From contig DAOVWI010000024.1 of the NCBI GenBank assembly GCA_030636765.1, positions 1-19,576 on the forward strand: 19,576 nt of DNA, in the 5' to 3' direction. Source of the DNA: Gemmatimonadales bacterium. Lineage in GTDB: Bacteria; Gemmatimonadota; Gemmatimonadetes; Palauibacterales; Palauibacteraceae. Both the position numbers and the translations under genes were made by a program. Positions 1-7,398 of this stretch are shown piece by piece; position 1 is the stretch's first letter, and the number at the start of each line of letters is the position of its first letter. Under the pieces are notes generated by a model that made no database searches, had not been told where the DNA came from, and worked only from the letters and a program-made list of their open reading frames with translations.

Positions 1-132
1 CCGTCCTCAGGCATTGCCGGGTAGGCGTCAGACTCCTTCAGCGCTGTCACGTCCTCATCGCGCTGTTTTTCTTCCGCGTACACGCACGCCGAGGAGGAGT
101 AGAAGTAGCGGTCCACGTTTGCATCCCGCGCC
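1..132 (-). other. GDP-mannose 3,5-epimerase-like segment fused in frame
   Basis: Read in the same minus-strand frame as the YfhO-like gene, the last ~44 codons contain NVDRYFYSSSACVYAEEKQ followed by DVTALKESDAYPAMPEDG. This matches the region of GDP-mannose 3,5-epimerase and related extended short-chain dehydrogenases around the catalytic Ser/Cys (plant GME has FFYASSACIYPEFKQ ... SLKESDAWPAEPQDAYG). These enzymes are soluble NAD-dependent proteins with no known link to YfhO. The join falls in LLAARDA, close to the LEAAR stretch that normally precedes the motif in the epimerase, so a short shared sequence could have bridged two unrelated loci. Most likely an assembly chimera at a contig end; a real recombination is the alternative. 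Confidence 0.75.
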
Positions 133-1112
133 GCCAGCAGCCCGACGAGGGCCAGGGCCAGTGGAAGGGCGCCCAGGTACTCGGTGTGGAGCTTGAACGG
201 GTTGGTTCCCCAGTAGGAGTCGAGCGAGCCGATGAGATCCGGAAGCAGGAAGGCGGACACCTCCTGGAGAGGCAGAGCCCAGGAGCTGGCGAACTCGTAC
301 CCCTCCTGCCCCGGCACACCGCGCACGGCGATGTCCAGGAGGCTGGCCGTAGGCCATAGCTGTACGGCGCCGATCAGGGCGGCGATGAGAAACGCGAGCG
401 CGAAGAGCCCTCCGGAGGGAAGGATGGCCCGAAACGAGCCCCTCTTCCGGTAGAGCATCCAGAGCGCGAAGAGAGCGTACGCCGAGAGCGCGAGGGAGGA
501 GTAGTACATTGCCTGCACGTGCGGAGTCAGGATCTGCATCCCGACCACAAGGCCCAGCAGGAGGTACCAGACGGCGCGTCCGCTACGCAGCCCGCGCTCC
601 AGCAGGCCGAAGGCGAGCGGGATGAGCACGACGGCGAAGTAGCGCCCGTCGTGCCCACCGTACAGCGTGGACAGGAGGTAGCCGGCGAACATGAAGGAAG
701 CGCCCGTGACCGCCGATGCCCACCTTCCGAGCCGGAAGGAACGGCCGGCGAAGTAGCCGAAAGCTCCGGCGAGGAAGGTGTGCAGGACAAACGTCCACCC
801 GATGGCGCGATACAGCGGAAGCGCCAGGTACAGGAGGCTTGTCGGGTAGAAGATCGGGCCGGGAAGGATCGCCAGGAACGGCAATCCCCCGTAGACGAAT
901 GGGTTCCACAGCGGCAGTCCGCGTCCCGCCCGTAGCTCGTCGACCGCGAACTTCCTCAGCTGGAACGCCTGGTCGAGCATGTCCGTGCCGAAGATCATGC
1001 GATCCGGGTGGAAGACAAAGTCGCGGTAGAAGAAGAGGCATACGGCCGCAATCGCGAGCAGGTAGCCCACGGTTCCGGTCCAGTCCGCACGCTTCCGGGA
1101 TGTTCTGGTCAC
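1..1112 (-). CDS. YfhO-like multi-pass membrane protein, 5' part (runs off left edge; last ~40 codons are foreign)
   Basis: The frame opens with a GTG at 1112 whose first bases overlap the methyltransferase stop (GTGA, 1109-1112) and stays open for 370 codons to the window edge. The N-terminus has a hydrophobic helix, then FGTDMLDQ and PLWNPFVYGGLPFLA, a lumenal-loop pattern of YfhO and related large GT-C-like membrane proteins. Several more hydrophobic segments follow, then GYEFASSWALP and NPFKLHTEYLGALPLALALVGLL, also YfhO-like. Family members are usually 700-900 residues, so at least half is missing. Around residues 325-331 the sequence changes in frame to a different protein (see the next entry), so the true C-terminal part of this gene is not present here. 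It probably acts in the inner membrane on a lipid-linked glycan together with the upstream glycosyltransferases; its exact reaction is unknown. Confidence 0.75.
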   Translation of the reverse strand, partial: MTRTSRKRADWTGTVGYLLAIAAVCLFFYRDFVFHPDRMIFGTDMLDQAFQLRKFAVDELRAGRGLPLWNPFVYGGLPFLAILPGPIFYPTSLLYLALPLYRAIGWTFVLHTFLAGAFGYFAGRSFRLGRWASAVTGASFMFAGYLLSTLYGGHDGRYFAVVLIPLAFGLLERGLRSGRAVWYLLLGLVVGMQILTPHVQAMYYSSLALSAYALFALWMLYRKRGSFRAILPSGGLFALAFLIAALIGAVQLWPTASLLDIAVRGVPGQEGYEFASSWALPLQEVSAFLLPDLIGSLDSYWGTNPFKLHTEYLGALPLALALVGLLAARDANVDRYFYSSSACVYAEEKQRDEDVTALKESDAYPAMPED

Positions 1113-1849
1113 GCGGACCTCTCGAGGAGGAAGAACCACTGCGGGGATGCAAGCCGGAGCACTCGGTCGGTCACCTCCCCGGGAAGCGTGCGGATCGGCC
1201 TCCAGAGCCTGGCCCAGGCTCTCCCCCACGAAGCCTCCACCAGTTCATCGATCGCCCGGCGCGTGATATCCCGCACGTGAAAGCCGGGCGCCGCCATGAC
1301 GGAGACCAGCCTGCCGTAGGTGAGGAATCGAATGCCACGGTATCGAAGGCCGCGACCCGTCAGGCGAAGGTAGACGTCCGCCGCCCCCGCGGGCATCCAG
1401 CTCAGAAGCGGAAGCCGGTAGTGCGGCTCGACGAGCGCGAATCGGTTTCCGGCCGTCACGTACGCCCGGCCGCCCGGTCTCAGGATCCGGAAGGTCTCCT
1501 CGAACAATCGGGCTGGATCGGGAACGTGCTCGTACACGTGATTCAGCATCACAAAATCGAACGCCGCGTCCGCAGCGGGAAGGTGGAGGATGTCGGCCCG
1601 TACCATTCCCTCGGATCCCTTCATCGTCGGACCTGATAACTCAAAACCGACGATATACTTACCGAACTCTCTCTCAAGCTCCCTCTTGACGATGCCGGTT
1701 CCCGTGCCGAGATCCGCGACGGTGGTGGCCCTCCCGAGGTGGTCCGCACACAGGTGGGCGACGATCCGGGCCTTCTCCCGCCGGCCGGCAAAGTAACCCT
1801 CCTCGCGCAGCCTCTTCTCGTAGTAGTCGCCCGTGGTCGTCTCCCACAC
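1109..1849 (-). CDS. class I SAM-dependent methyltransferase
   Basis: A 246-residue protein of the Methyltransf_11/UbiG-like kind. The SAM-binding motif I VADLGTGTG is at about residues 44-52, an acidic end of beta-2 (VGFELS) at 67-72, a post-motif aspartate in MVRADILHLP near 82-91, and the NHVYEHVPDP motif near 103-112 before the RILRPGGRAYV strand. I start it at GTG 1849, 11 bases after the GT4 stop; longer readings simply translate the glycosyltransferase out of frame. Its end overlaps the next gene by GTGA, suggesting translational coupling. Placed among glycosyltransferases it may methylate a sugar or a lipid-linked intermediate, but the substrate cannot be read from the sequence. Confidence 0.85.
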   Translation of the reverse strand: MWETTTGDYYEKRLREEGYFAGRREKARIVAHLCADHLGRATTVADLGTGTGIVKRELEREFGKYIVGFELSGPTMKGSEGMVRADILHLPAADAAFDFVMLNHVYEHVPDPARLFEETFRILRPGGRAYVTAGNRFALVEPHYRLPLLSWMPAGAADVYLRLTGRGLRYRGIRFLTYGRLVSVMAAPGFHVRDITRRAIDELVEASWGRAWARLWRPIRTLPGEVTDRVLRLASPQWFFLLERSA

Positions 1850-1860
1850 GGTTGCAGGGC

Positions 1861-3078
1861 TTATCCCCGAGTCTCCCGCCGTGCCCGGATCGCGGACCGG
1901 TAGACATCCGTCAGCTCCGCAACCACGCGCTCGAGCGAGAATCGTTCTTCCACGAAGCGTCGTCCTTTCCTCGCGATGCCGAGCGCCGAGCCCGGATCGC
2001 CTGCGATCTCCAGCGCGGCGCCCGCGATGGCCTCCGGATCGCCCGGAGGGACGAGCCAACCCGTCTCGCCCGGCCGTACGATATCGGGAATCCCGCCCAC
2101 GGCGGACCCGATGACCGGTCGCTCGAAGCGCAGCGCTTCGAGAAGGACTACGCCGAGTCCCTCGGTATCGCCCTTCGAGTCGACCACTGCCGGGAGGACG
2201 AAGATATCGCACGTCTGGTAGTATTCGCGCAGACGCCGCTCGGGAACATACCCGGTGAAGCGAACGTGGCTCTCCAGGCGCAGACGCTCCACCTCACGCC
2301 GGATGACGGGCCCCCACTCTCCCTCGCCCACGATCGTCAGTTCCGCCGGCCGCTCCCTCCGGATGTGCTCCAGGGCTTCCACCAGGTACTCGACGCCCTT
2401 TCGCTCTACGAGCCGACCGACGAAGAGCAGGCGCAGAGGTCCCTCGACGCGTCCTGATTCCCGGGCCACCAGGGCGTTCTCTCCCCATACCGCTCCGGAG
2501 AACGGGATCACCGCCACTTCCCGTTCGGCCAGCCGGCGTACCCGAGCGGCCGTCTCCGAGGAAATCGCGGTAACGGCGTCCGCCGTGCGGATGCTCCAAC
2601 GCAAAAGGGGCCGCAGCCATCGGAGCCGGTGCTCGATCCAGCGGATCTCGACGCTGTAGAATGTGCAGACGAGGGCCGAGCGGCCGTTCGAGGCGGAGCG
2701 TGCGGCGGCGCCGATCAGGGCATGGGGCACCGGCCAGTGTACGTGTACGACATCCGGCGCCTCCCGGCCCACACGACGGCCGGCTCGGACGCCGCCGGCG
2801 AGGTAGAGAGGAATGAGGCTCGCGTAGGCGGGGCTCCGCCGGAGGCGGTCGGGGACCGTCTCGTCGTGCGTGAGCGTCTCGCAGGGGCGAGGAGCGTAAC
2901 GGAAACGTCGTACCGGCACGCCGAGCACCGTGCGGGCACCGAGGCCGCGGTAGGCCGGAGCGAGCACCGATGCATCCAGGCCGCTTTCGCGCTGGGCGGC
3001 GATCAGCTTCACAAGCCACGGCGTGATCACGTCATCATCGGAGCGCGGAAACGCCGTAACCACGTGAACCACCCGCAT
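1861..3078 (-). CDS. GT4 family glycosyltransferase (GT-B fold)
   Basis: About 405 residues. The N-terminus MRVVHVVTAFPRSDDDVITPW is the usual first strand of GT4 enzymes. The C-terminal donor-binding half shows LLFVGRLVERKGVEYLVEAL, LTIVGEGEWG, VRFTGYVPERRLREYYQTCDIFVLPA and the E-x7-E motif in EGLGVVLLEALRFERPVIGSAVGGIPDIV. The family moves a nucleotide-activated sugar to a growing glycan at the cytoplasmic membrane face. I prefer ATG 3078, which has GGAAGG just upstream; a GTG at 3120, overlapping the previous stop by one base, would add 14 residues without family support. It sits in the cluster GT2-GT39-GT4-methyltransferase-YfhO. Sugar and acceptor are unknown. Confidence 0.88.
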   Translation of the reverse strand: MRVVHVVTAFPRSDDDVITPWLVKLIAAQRESGLDASVLAPAYRGLGARTVLGVPVRRFRYAPRPCETLTHDETVPDRLRRSPAYASLIPLYLAGGVRAGRRVGREAPDVVHVHWPVPHALIGAAARSASNGRSALVCTFYSVEIRWIEHRLRWLRPLLRWSIRTADAVTAISSETAARVRRLAEREVAVIPFSGAVWGENALVARESGRVEGPLRLLFVGRLVERKGVEYLVEALEHIRRERPAELTIVGEGEWGPVIRREVERLRLESHVRFTGYVPERRLREYYQTCDIFVLPAVVDSKGDTEGLGVVLLEALRFERPVIGSAVGGIPDIVRPGETGWLVPPGDPEAIAGAALEIAGDPGSALGIARKGRRFVEERFSLERVVAELTDVYRSAIRARRETRG

Positions 3079-3119
3079 CGGTCCTTCCGCCGGCGGCTGA
3101 GTCCTCTCCTCCTGGCCCA

Positions 3120-4757
3120 CTAATCCGCCGTGAACGGCTCGGGTTCGAAGCGCAGCACGAGCGTCGGCGGCGTTCCTTCGTCGTAGACGGCGCGAAACCG
3201 ACGAAGGTTCTCGCGGATCGCGGGAACCAGGTAGAGGTCCGTCGTCGTGCTGATCGCATCCACCACAACGTAGTCGGTTCCGAGCAGCTCCAACCCTTCG
3301 AGCACGTCATCCGGGTTGGCCGAGTACCGGTAGAGATCTCCGCGGCGTCCGGACAGCCAGAAGAAGATGCGTGGCTTTCGGCTCACGATCACGGCGTCGG
3401 ACGGTGTGTTCTCGGAGGCCCAGCGCGCCGCCGCGTAGAAGCTGGCGAAATCGGCCGGATCGCACGGATCGCCGGCCCGGTATCTCGCCATGCAGCCGAT
3501 TCGCTCAGGCGTCTTCGACACGACCGAGTATCCCGCGCCGAGCCCGAGCGCGGCGGCGATCACGAAGGCCGGCACCGCCGACCCCAGACCGGCTTCAGCC
3601 GCGCCCGACACGCGCCGTCCCAGAACGTCCGCGCCGCGCATCGCGTACGCCAGAAGGAGCGGCAGGAGCGGAAGAAGAAAGCGTTGATCGGTCCACACGG
3701 ACGGCCACAGGGCCAGCATCACCGCGTACAGGGGGGTGAAGAGCTCGGCCGGGCCGAGGCGGACCATCGACCGCTGCGCCCAACCGACGAACGCCAGAGC
3801 GGCCAGCAGGAGCCCGATGCCGATGAGGACCGGCTCGACGCTCAGGCCTCCGCCGGCCCCTCCGAACAACGATTGAGGCAGCACGACGGTCAGATAGGTC
3901 CAGGCGTTGTCCGCCGCCCGGAGGAGCAGTTCGACGGGGCTCGCGCTTCCGGCGGCAGGATCGTACGGGTTGCGGAGCAGCATCTCCGCCAGATAGCCCG
4001 GGGCGGAATCCCCGGACGCGCTCGGGTAGCGTGCCGACGCGATTCTCTGGTAGAGCCACCAGCCACCGGCTGCGCCGCCGCCCACGGCGATGGCCGCGCC
4101 GAAGGGCCGCCAACGACGCTCGATGCCGAAGAAGAGAATCGCGGCGGCGAGGAGGGGAATCCCGGCCGTGCGGGTGAGAAAGGCCAGGGCAGCCGCTACG
4201 AGCCCGGCCGCCAATCCCGTAAGCAGAAACTGGCCGCCCGAACCGCCGCCCTGCTTCGTTTGTCGGTCGAGCAGGAGCAGCGATGCCGCTACGAGCGTCA
4301 CGAAGAGCGCCTCGGAGAGAACGTAATGCGAGTACTCGAGGAGCACGGGCGAGATCGCGAAAAGGCCGGCCGCCAGAACGGCCGCCCGACGGCCTGCGAG
4401 GCGCTCCGCGAGCCGGTAGGTGGTCCAGACGGCGAGCGACGTGATCAGGAGCGACGCGAGCTTGAAGAGTTGCAGCCCTCCCAGTGCGCTCAACGCGGCC
4501 AGGAGGACCGGATACAGCGGCGGATACTTCGTGTGGAGCGGAGCGTCCGGAAGGTAGAGATCGCGATATCCCTGCCCCGAGGCCAGGGAGTCACCCAGGA
4601 TCATGTACCCGGCGTTGTCGCCACCGGGAAACAGGGTCGGATCGAAGAGCAGCAGGCCGAGCGCCAGGTGCAGGCCGACAAGCAGGAGTCCGGCGGAAAC
4701 GCCGCCGTGCGGGGAGTGGCGGTCGGCTTCGCCCGTCAGCCGACGGCCCTCCTTCAC
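3120..4757 (-). CDS. GT39/ArnT-like integral membrane glycosyltransferase
   Basis: 545 residues starting at GTG 4757, whose GTGA overlaps the stop of the GT2 gene. After a short cytoplasmic tail comes a first hydrophobic helix (GLLLVGLHLALGLLLF), then the first periplasmic loop with PGGDNAGYMILGDSLASGQGYRDLYLPDAPLHTKYPPLYPVLLA. The aspartate, YRD and KYPPLYP pattern is that of dolichyl-phosphate-mannose and ArnT-like GT-C enzymes. About ten hydrophobic segments follow, then a soluble C-terminal domain of ~130 residues (from about CMARYRAGDPCDP). Such enzymes use polyprenyl-phosphate sugars as donors on the outer face of the inner membrane. The gene next to it encodes a likely maker of that donor, which supports the assignment. 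The acceptor is unknown. Confidence 0.83.
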   Translation of the reverse strand: MKEGRRLTGEADRHSPHGGVSAGLLLVGLHLALGLLLFDPTLFPGGDNAGYMILGDSLASGQGYRDLYLPDAPLHTKYPPLYPVLLAALSALGGLQLFKLASLLITSLAVWTTYRLAERLAGRRAAVLAAGLFAISPVLLEYSHYVLSEALFVTLVAASLLLLDRQTKQGGGSGGQFLLTGLAAGLVAAALAFLTRTAGIPLLAAAILFFGIERRWRPFGAAIAVGGGAAGGWWLYQRIASARYPSASGDSAPGYLAEMLLRNPYDPAAGSASPVELLLRAADNAWTYLTVVLPQSLFGGAGGGLSVEPVLIGIGLLLAALAFVGWAQRSMVRLGPAELFTPLYAVMLALWPSVWTDQRFLLPLLPLLLAYAMRGADVLGRRVSGAAEAGLGSAVPAFVIAAALGLGAGYSVVSKTPERIGCMARYRAGDPCDPADFASFYAAARWASENTPSDAVIVSRKPRIFFWLSGRRGDLYRYSANPDDVLEGLELLGTDYVVVDAISTTTDLYLVPAIRENLRRFRAVYDEGTPPTLVLRFEPEPFTAD

Positions 4758-5707
4758 TTTCGAAGGTCCCGTCTCAACGCGTCGACGTCGCTCCGGAGGC
4801 CGGCGATCAATTCGGCCAGAAAGCCCAGTATGAAGAGGAGGAGGCCCACCAGCACGAGGAGCATCACGAGCGTGAGGAGCGGCCGGTACCCTCGCTCCAG
4901 CACGAAGCGCAGGTAGAGCGCCACGCCGCCGGTCAGCGCTCCAAGACCCAGAAGGACCACGCCGCTCATCCCGAAGAAGAGGAGCGGCTTGCGGCCGAAA
5001 ACCACCTGGAACCAGACGGCCAGAAGGTCCAGGGTGCCCACGAGAACACGCCGCCGGCCCGTGTACTTCGAGACGCCGTGGCGCCTGGGAAACAGACGGA
5101 TATCGATCTCTCCCAGCCGGAACCCTCGAGCGTGCGCCAGAACCACCAGATAGCGGTGCCAATCGTCCCGAAGCTCCAGATCGAGGAGCACCTCTCTTCT
5201 GAACGCCTTCATGGAGTTGAGATCGTGCACCGGCACACGGAAGATGAGCCGAGAGAGCAGATTGTACACGCTCGATACGAAACGCTTCTGGTAGCGTCCT
5301 ATCTTCCGGCCCGTGACGACGTCAAAGCCGTCATCCAGGACGTCGACGAAGCGGGCGATCTCCTCCGGCGAGTGCTGCAGATCCGCATCGAACACGACCA
5401 GATACTCTCCGGAGGCCGACCGGGCCCCCGTCAGCAGCGCCTCGGTCTTTCCACGGTTGCTCCCGTGGCGGAGGAACCTCACGTCCTGCAGGCCGGCTTC
5501 GCCCGCCGCGCGTCGCGCCGCTTCCAGGGTACCGTCGGTGGACCCGTCGTCCACGAGCACGATCTCCGCGTCCAGATCATGAGCCCGGCAGGCCGAGGCG
5601 AGCTCGGCGAACAGCTCGGGCATGTTCTCCGCTTCGTTGAAGGCGGGGATCAGGACCGAGACCTTGTTGCTCGTCGAGCGTGCCGGTGCGACGTCGCTGG
5701 TGGTCAC
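4754..5707 (-). CDS. GT2 glycosyltransferase, polyprenyl-phosphate sugar synthase type (DPM1/GtrB-like)
   Basis: 317 residues. The catalytic domain has VSVLIPAFNEAENMPEL, the VLVDDGSTDGT strand, NRGKTEALLTGA, the metal-binding FDADLQHSP and the acceptor-loop motif FPRRHGVSKYTGRRR. Two hydrophobic helices follow near the C-terminus (FFGMSGVVLLGLGALTGGVALYL and LVMLLVLVGLLLFILGFLAELIAGL), as in GtrB-like enzymes. The expected reaction is transfer of a sugar from a nucleotide donor to polyprenyl phosphate on the cytoplasmic side. The start is GTG 5707: a TAG lies in frame immediately before it and no other start codon precedes the domain. No Shine-Dalgarno is visible, because a repeat copy (5711-5745) ends three bases upstream. 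First gene of the glycan cluster. Confidence 0.88.
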   Translation of the reverse strand: MTTSDVAPARSTSNKVSVLIPAFNEAENMPELFAELASACRAHDLDAEIVLVDDGSTDGTLEAARRAAGEAGLQDVRFLRHGSNRGKTEALLTGARSASGEYLVVFDADLQHSPEEIARFVDVLDDGFDVVTGRKIGRYQKRFVSSVYNLLSRLIFRVPVHDLNSMKAFRREVLLDLELRDDWHRYLVVLAHARGFRLGEIDIRLFPRRHGVSKYTGRRRVLVGTLDLLAVWFQVVFGRKPLLFFGMSGVVLLGLGALTGGVALYLRFVLERGYRPLLTLVMLLVLVGLLLFILGFLAELIAGLRSDVDALRRDLRK

Positions 5708-5710
5708 CTA

Positions 5711-5745
5711 GCAGGTCGCTGAAGAACCCTGACGGGTCGCGTTAC
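5711..5745 (+). repeat. dispersed repeat copy R1
   Basis: Begins GCAGGTCGCTGAAGAACCCT and continues with a GGGTCGCGTTAC core. It is identical to the left end of the element at 12067 over the first 35 bases except for one mismatch (gacgggt against ggcgggt). Weaker similarity continues to about 5765. It lies between the rpoN stop (5776) and the GT2 start (5707), and its outer end is three bases from that start codon. Confidence 0.9.
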
Positions 5746-5775
5746 CAGCGCGTTCGGTCATGGGGAGACCCGCGC

Positions 5776-7224
5776 TCACACTCGCTTGCGCATCCGCGCG
5801 GAGAGGATCCCGAGCTGGTCCCGGTACTTGGCGACCGTGCGCCGGGCGATCTGGACGCCTTCGTCCTTCAGGATGTCGACGATGGACTGATCCGTGAGGG
5901 GTCGCATCGGATCCTCCTCGTGGACCAGTTTCTCGATCTTCGCTCTGATCCCACGAGCCGAGACGTCTTCGCCGTAGTCCGTGGAGAGACCGCTTGAGAA
6001 GAAGAACTTGAGCGGAAGCACGCCCCTCGGGGTCTGCGCGTACTTCCCGTTGGTCACGCGCGAGACCGTCGACTCGTGCATGTCGATGTGCTCGGCGACC
6101 TCCCGCAGCGTGAGCGGCTTGAGGTACTCGACCCCCTTCTCGAAGAACTCCCGCTGCCGGTCGACGATGAAGTTCATGACCTTCAGCATCGTCTGACGGC
6201 GCTGCTCGATCGCCTGGATCATCCACTGCGCGCTGTTCAGCTTCTTGGCGATGAAGGCCTTGTTCTCTCCGGTGAACTGGCTCTTGTCCCGGGCGACCTC
6301 ACGATAGGAACGGGAGAGCTTCAGCCTCGGCAGCGACGTGTCGTTATGAAAGACGTAGTACTGCTCATCGACCTTTTCGACGACGAGGTCCGGAGTGACG
6401 TAGTCGTTTCTCGTCTCCGCGTGCTTGAGTCCGGGCTTTGGGTCCAGCTTCGCGATTTCGTCAGCCGCGGCCTGCACGTCCCGAGGTGAGATCCCGTGCT
6501 CCTTCGACAGCTCGCTCCATCGGTGGTTCACGAGCTCCTCGAAGTGGTCCCGCACGATCCGGTGGGCGAGGGATTCGGTTTCCCCTCGATCACGCAATTG
6601 CAGGAGCAGGCACTCGCGGAGGTCACGTGCTCCGATGCCGCTCGGGTCGAAAGCCTGGACCATCCCGAGCATCCGCTCGGCCTCCGCCAGCGTGTAGGGC
6701 TCGGCACCCTCGGCCGAATCGGCTTCCAACTCCGCCAGGTACGCGTTGAGTGCCTCGACGACCTCCTCCAGCGAGCATGTGAGGAAGCCCTCGCGGCTGA
6801 TGTTGCCGATGATCTCCTCTCCCAGCAGGAACTCCCGCGAGCTGAGGCGAAGAAGCTGAAGCTGGTCTCGGAGGTAGTCCCACAGATCCCTGACCGAAGC
6901 GGGCGTCGGGCGATAGAACTCGCGCTCCTCGTACTCGGCTCGACGACCGCCAACGTCGAAGCCGTTGAGAAGGATCTCTTCCCAATCGATCTCGTCTTCG
7001 GGCTCTTCGGCGCTCTCTTCTTCTTCCTCCTCCTCTTCCTTCAACTCCTCCTCGGGTTCCACGAGATCGAGGAAGGGGTTGTTCTCGAGCTCCTGCTTGA
7101 GGTGCTGTTGAAGATCGAGGAGAGGCATGTAGAGGAGATCCATCGCCTGGTAGAGGCGAGGATTCACCTTCATTTCCTGGCGCATGCGCGGCGCCAGGGT
7201 CAGGCCCGTACGAAAGTCGGCCAT
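5776..7224 (-). CDS. rpoN: RNA polymerase sigma-54 factor
   Basis: 482 residues, a normal length. Region I is recognisable (LAPRMRQEMKVNPRLYQAMDLLYMPLLDLQQHLKQELENNPFLDL, residues 11-54). Region II is an unusually pure acidic run (residues 57-82, with eight consecutive Glu). The core-binding domain includes FDPSGIGARDLRECLLLQL; the HTH-containing domain has MHESTVSRVTNGKYAQTPRG. The RpoN box, ARRTVAKYRD, is at 460-469, three residue-blocks from the C-terminus, and recognises the -24 element. The protein directs core polymerase to -24/-12 promoters and needs AAA+ activators for melting. It follows lptB after 174 bases, the order seen in many Gram-negatives (lptB-rpoN); the usual next gene, hpf, is absent and a repeat copy follows instead. 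Confidence 0.97.
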   Translation of the reverse strand: MADFRTGLTLAPRMRQEMKVNPRLYQAMDLLYMPLLDLQQHLKQELENNPFLDLVEPEEELKEEEEEEEESAEEPEDEIDWEEILLNGFDVGGRRAEYEEREFYRPTPASVRDLWDYLRDQLQLLRLSSREFLLGEEIIGNISREGFLTCSLEEVVEALNAYLAELEADSAEGAEPYTLAEAERMLGMVQAFDPSGIGARDLRECLLLQLRDRGETESLAHRIVRDHFEELVNHRWSELSKEHGISPRDVQAAADEIAKLDPKPGLKHAETRNDYVTPDLVVEKVDEQYYVFHNDTSLPRLKLSRSYREVARDKSQFTGENKAFIAKKLNSAQWMIQAIEQRRQTMLKVMNFIVDRQREFFEKGVEYLKPLTLREVAEHIDMHESTVSRVTNGKYAQTPRGVLPLKFFFSSGLSTDYGEDVSARGIRAKIEKLVHEEDPMRPLTDQSIVDILKDEGVQIARRTVAKYRDQLGILSARMRKRV

Positions 7225-7260
7225 AAGCTAGATCCGAGAGAGAGAGCCCTCGCCGGAGCT

Positions 7261-7283
7261 GCCGGAACGCCTTCGTCCGGCCC
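7261..7283 (-). other. small hairpin in rpoN leader
   Basis: GCCGGA and TCCGGC form a 6-bp inverted repeat around a 9-base loop, about 40-60 bases before the rpoN start. There is no following U-run, so it is not a classical terminator. It could be a leader structure or chance in GC-rich sequence. Confidence 0.3.
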
Positions 7284-7348
7284 CAGGACTCGGGTGATAC
7301 CACCGCGACTACCGCTCCCTGCAACAAAATATCGCATTTCGCAGGGCA

Positions 7349-7364
7349 CGGCACGCCCCTTGCT
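7349..7364 (+). promoter_or_regulatory. sigma-54-like -24/-12 promoter motif, rightward
   Basis: CGGCACGCCCCTTGCT agrees with the consensus TGGCACG-N4-TTGCW at all but the first position, with GG (7350-7351) and GC (7362-7363) exactly 12 bases apart. It lies in the lptB-rpoN gap and points right, so a transcript would begin near 7375 and run antisense into the 3' end of lptB. No activator-binding site was identified; chance occurrence is possible. Confidence 0.3.
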
Positions 7365-7398
7365 GTACGCGGGCGTCTACGGCGCAAGTCGAATGCCG

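Noticed and set aside
3684..4916. 410-residue plus-strand frame (and other long plus-strand frames at 6496-7773 and 15567-17174)
   Set aside because: Opposite to genes with clear catalytic motifs; compositionally shadow-like.
4758..5162. N-terminal extension giving a 680-residue GT39-like protein
   Set aside because: It is the GT2 gene read out of frame; the GTGA start at 4757 fits the family.
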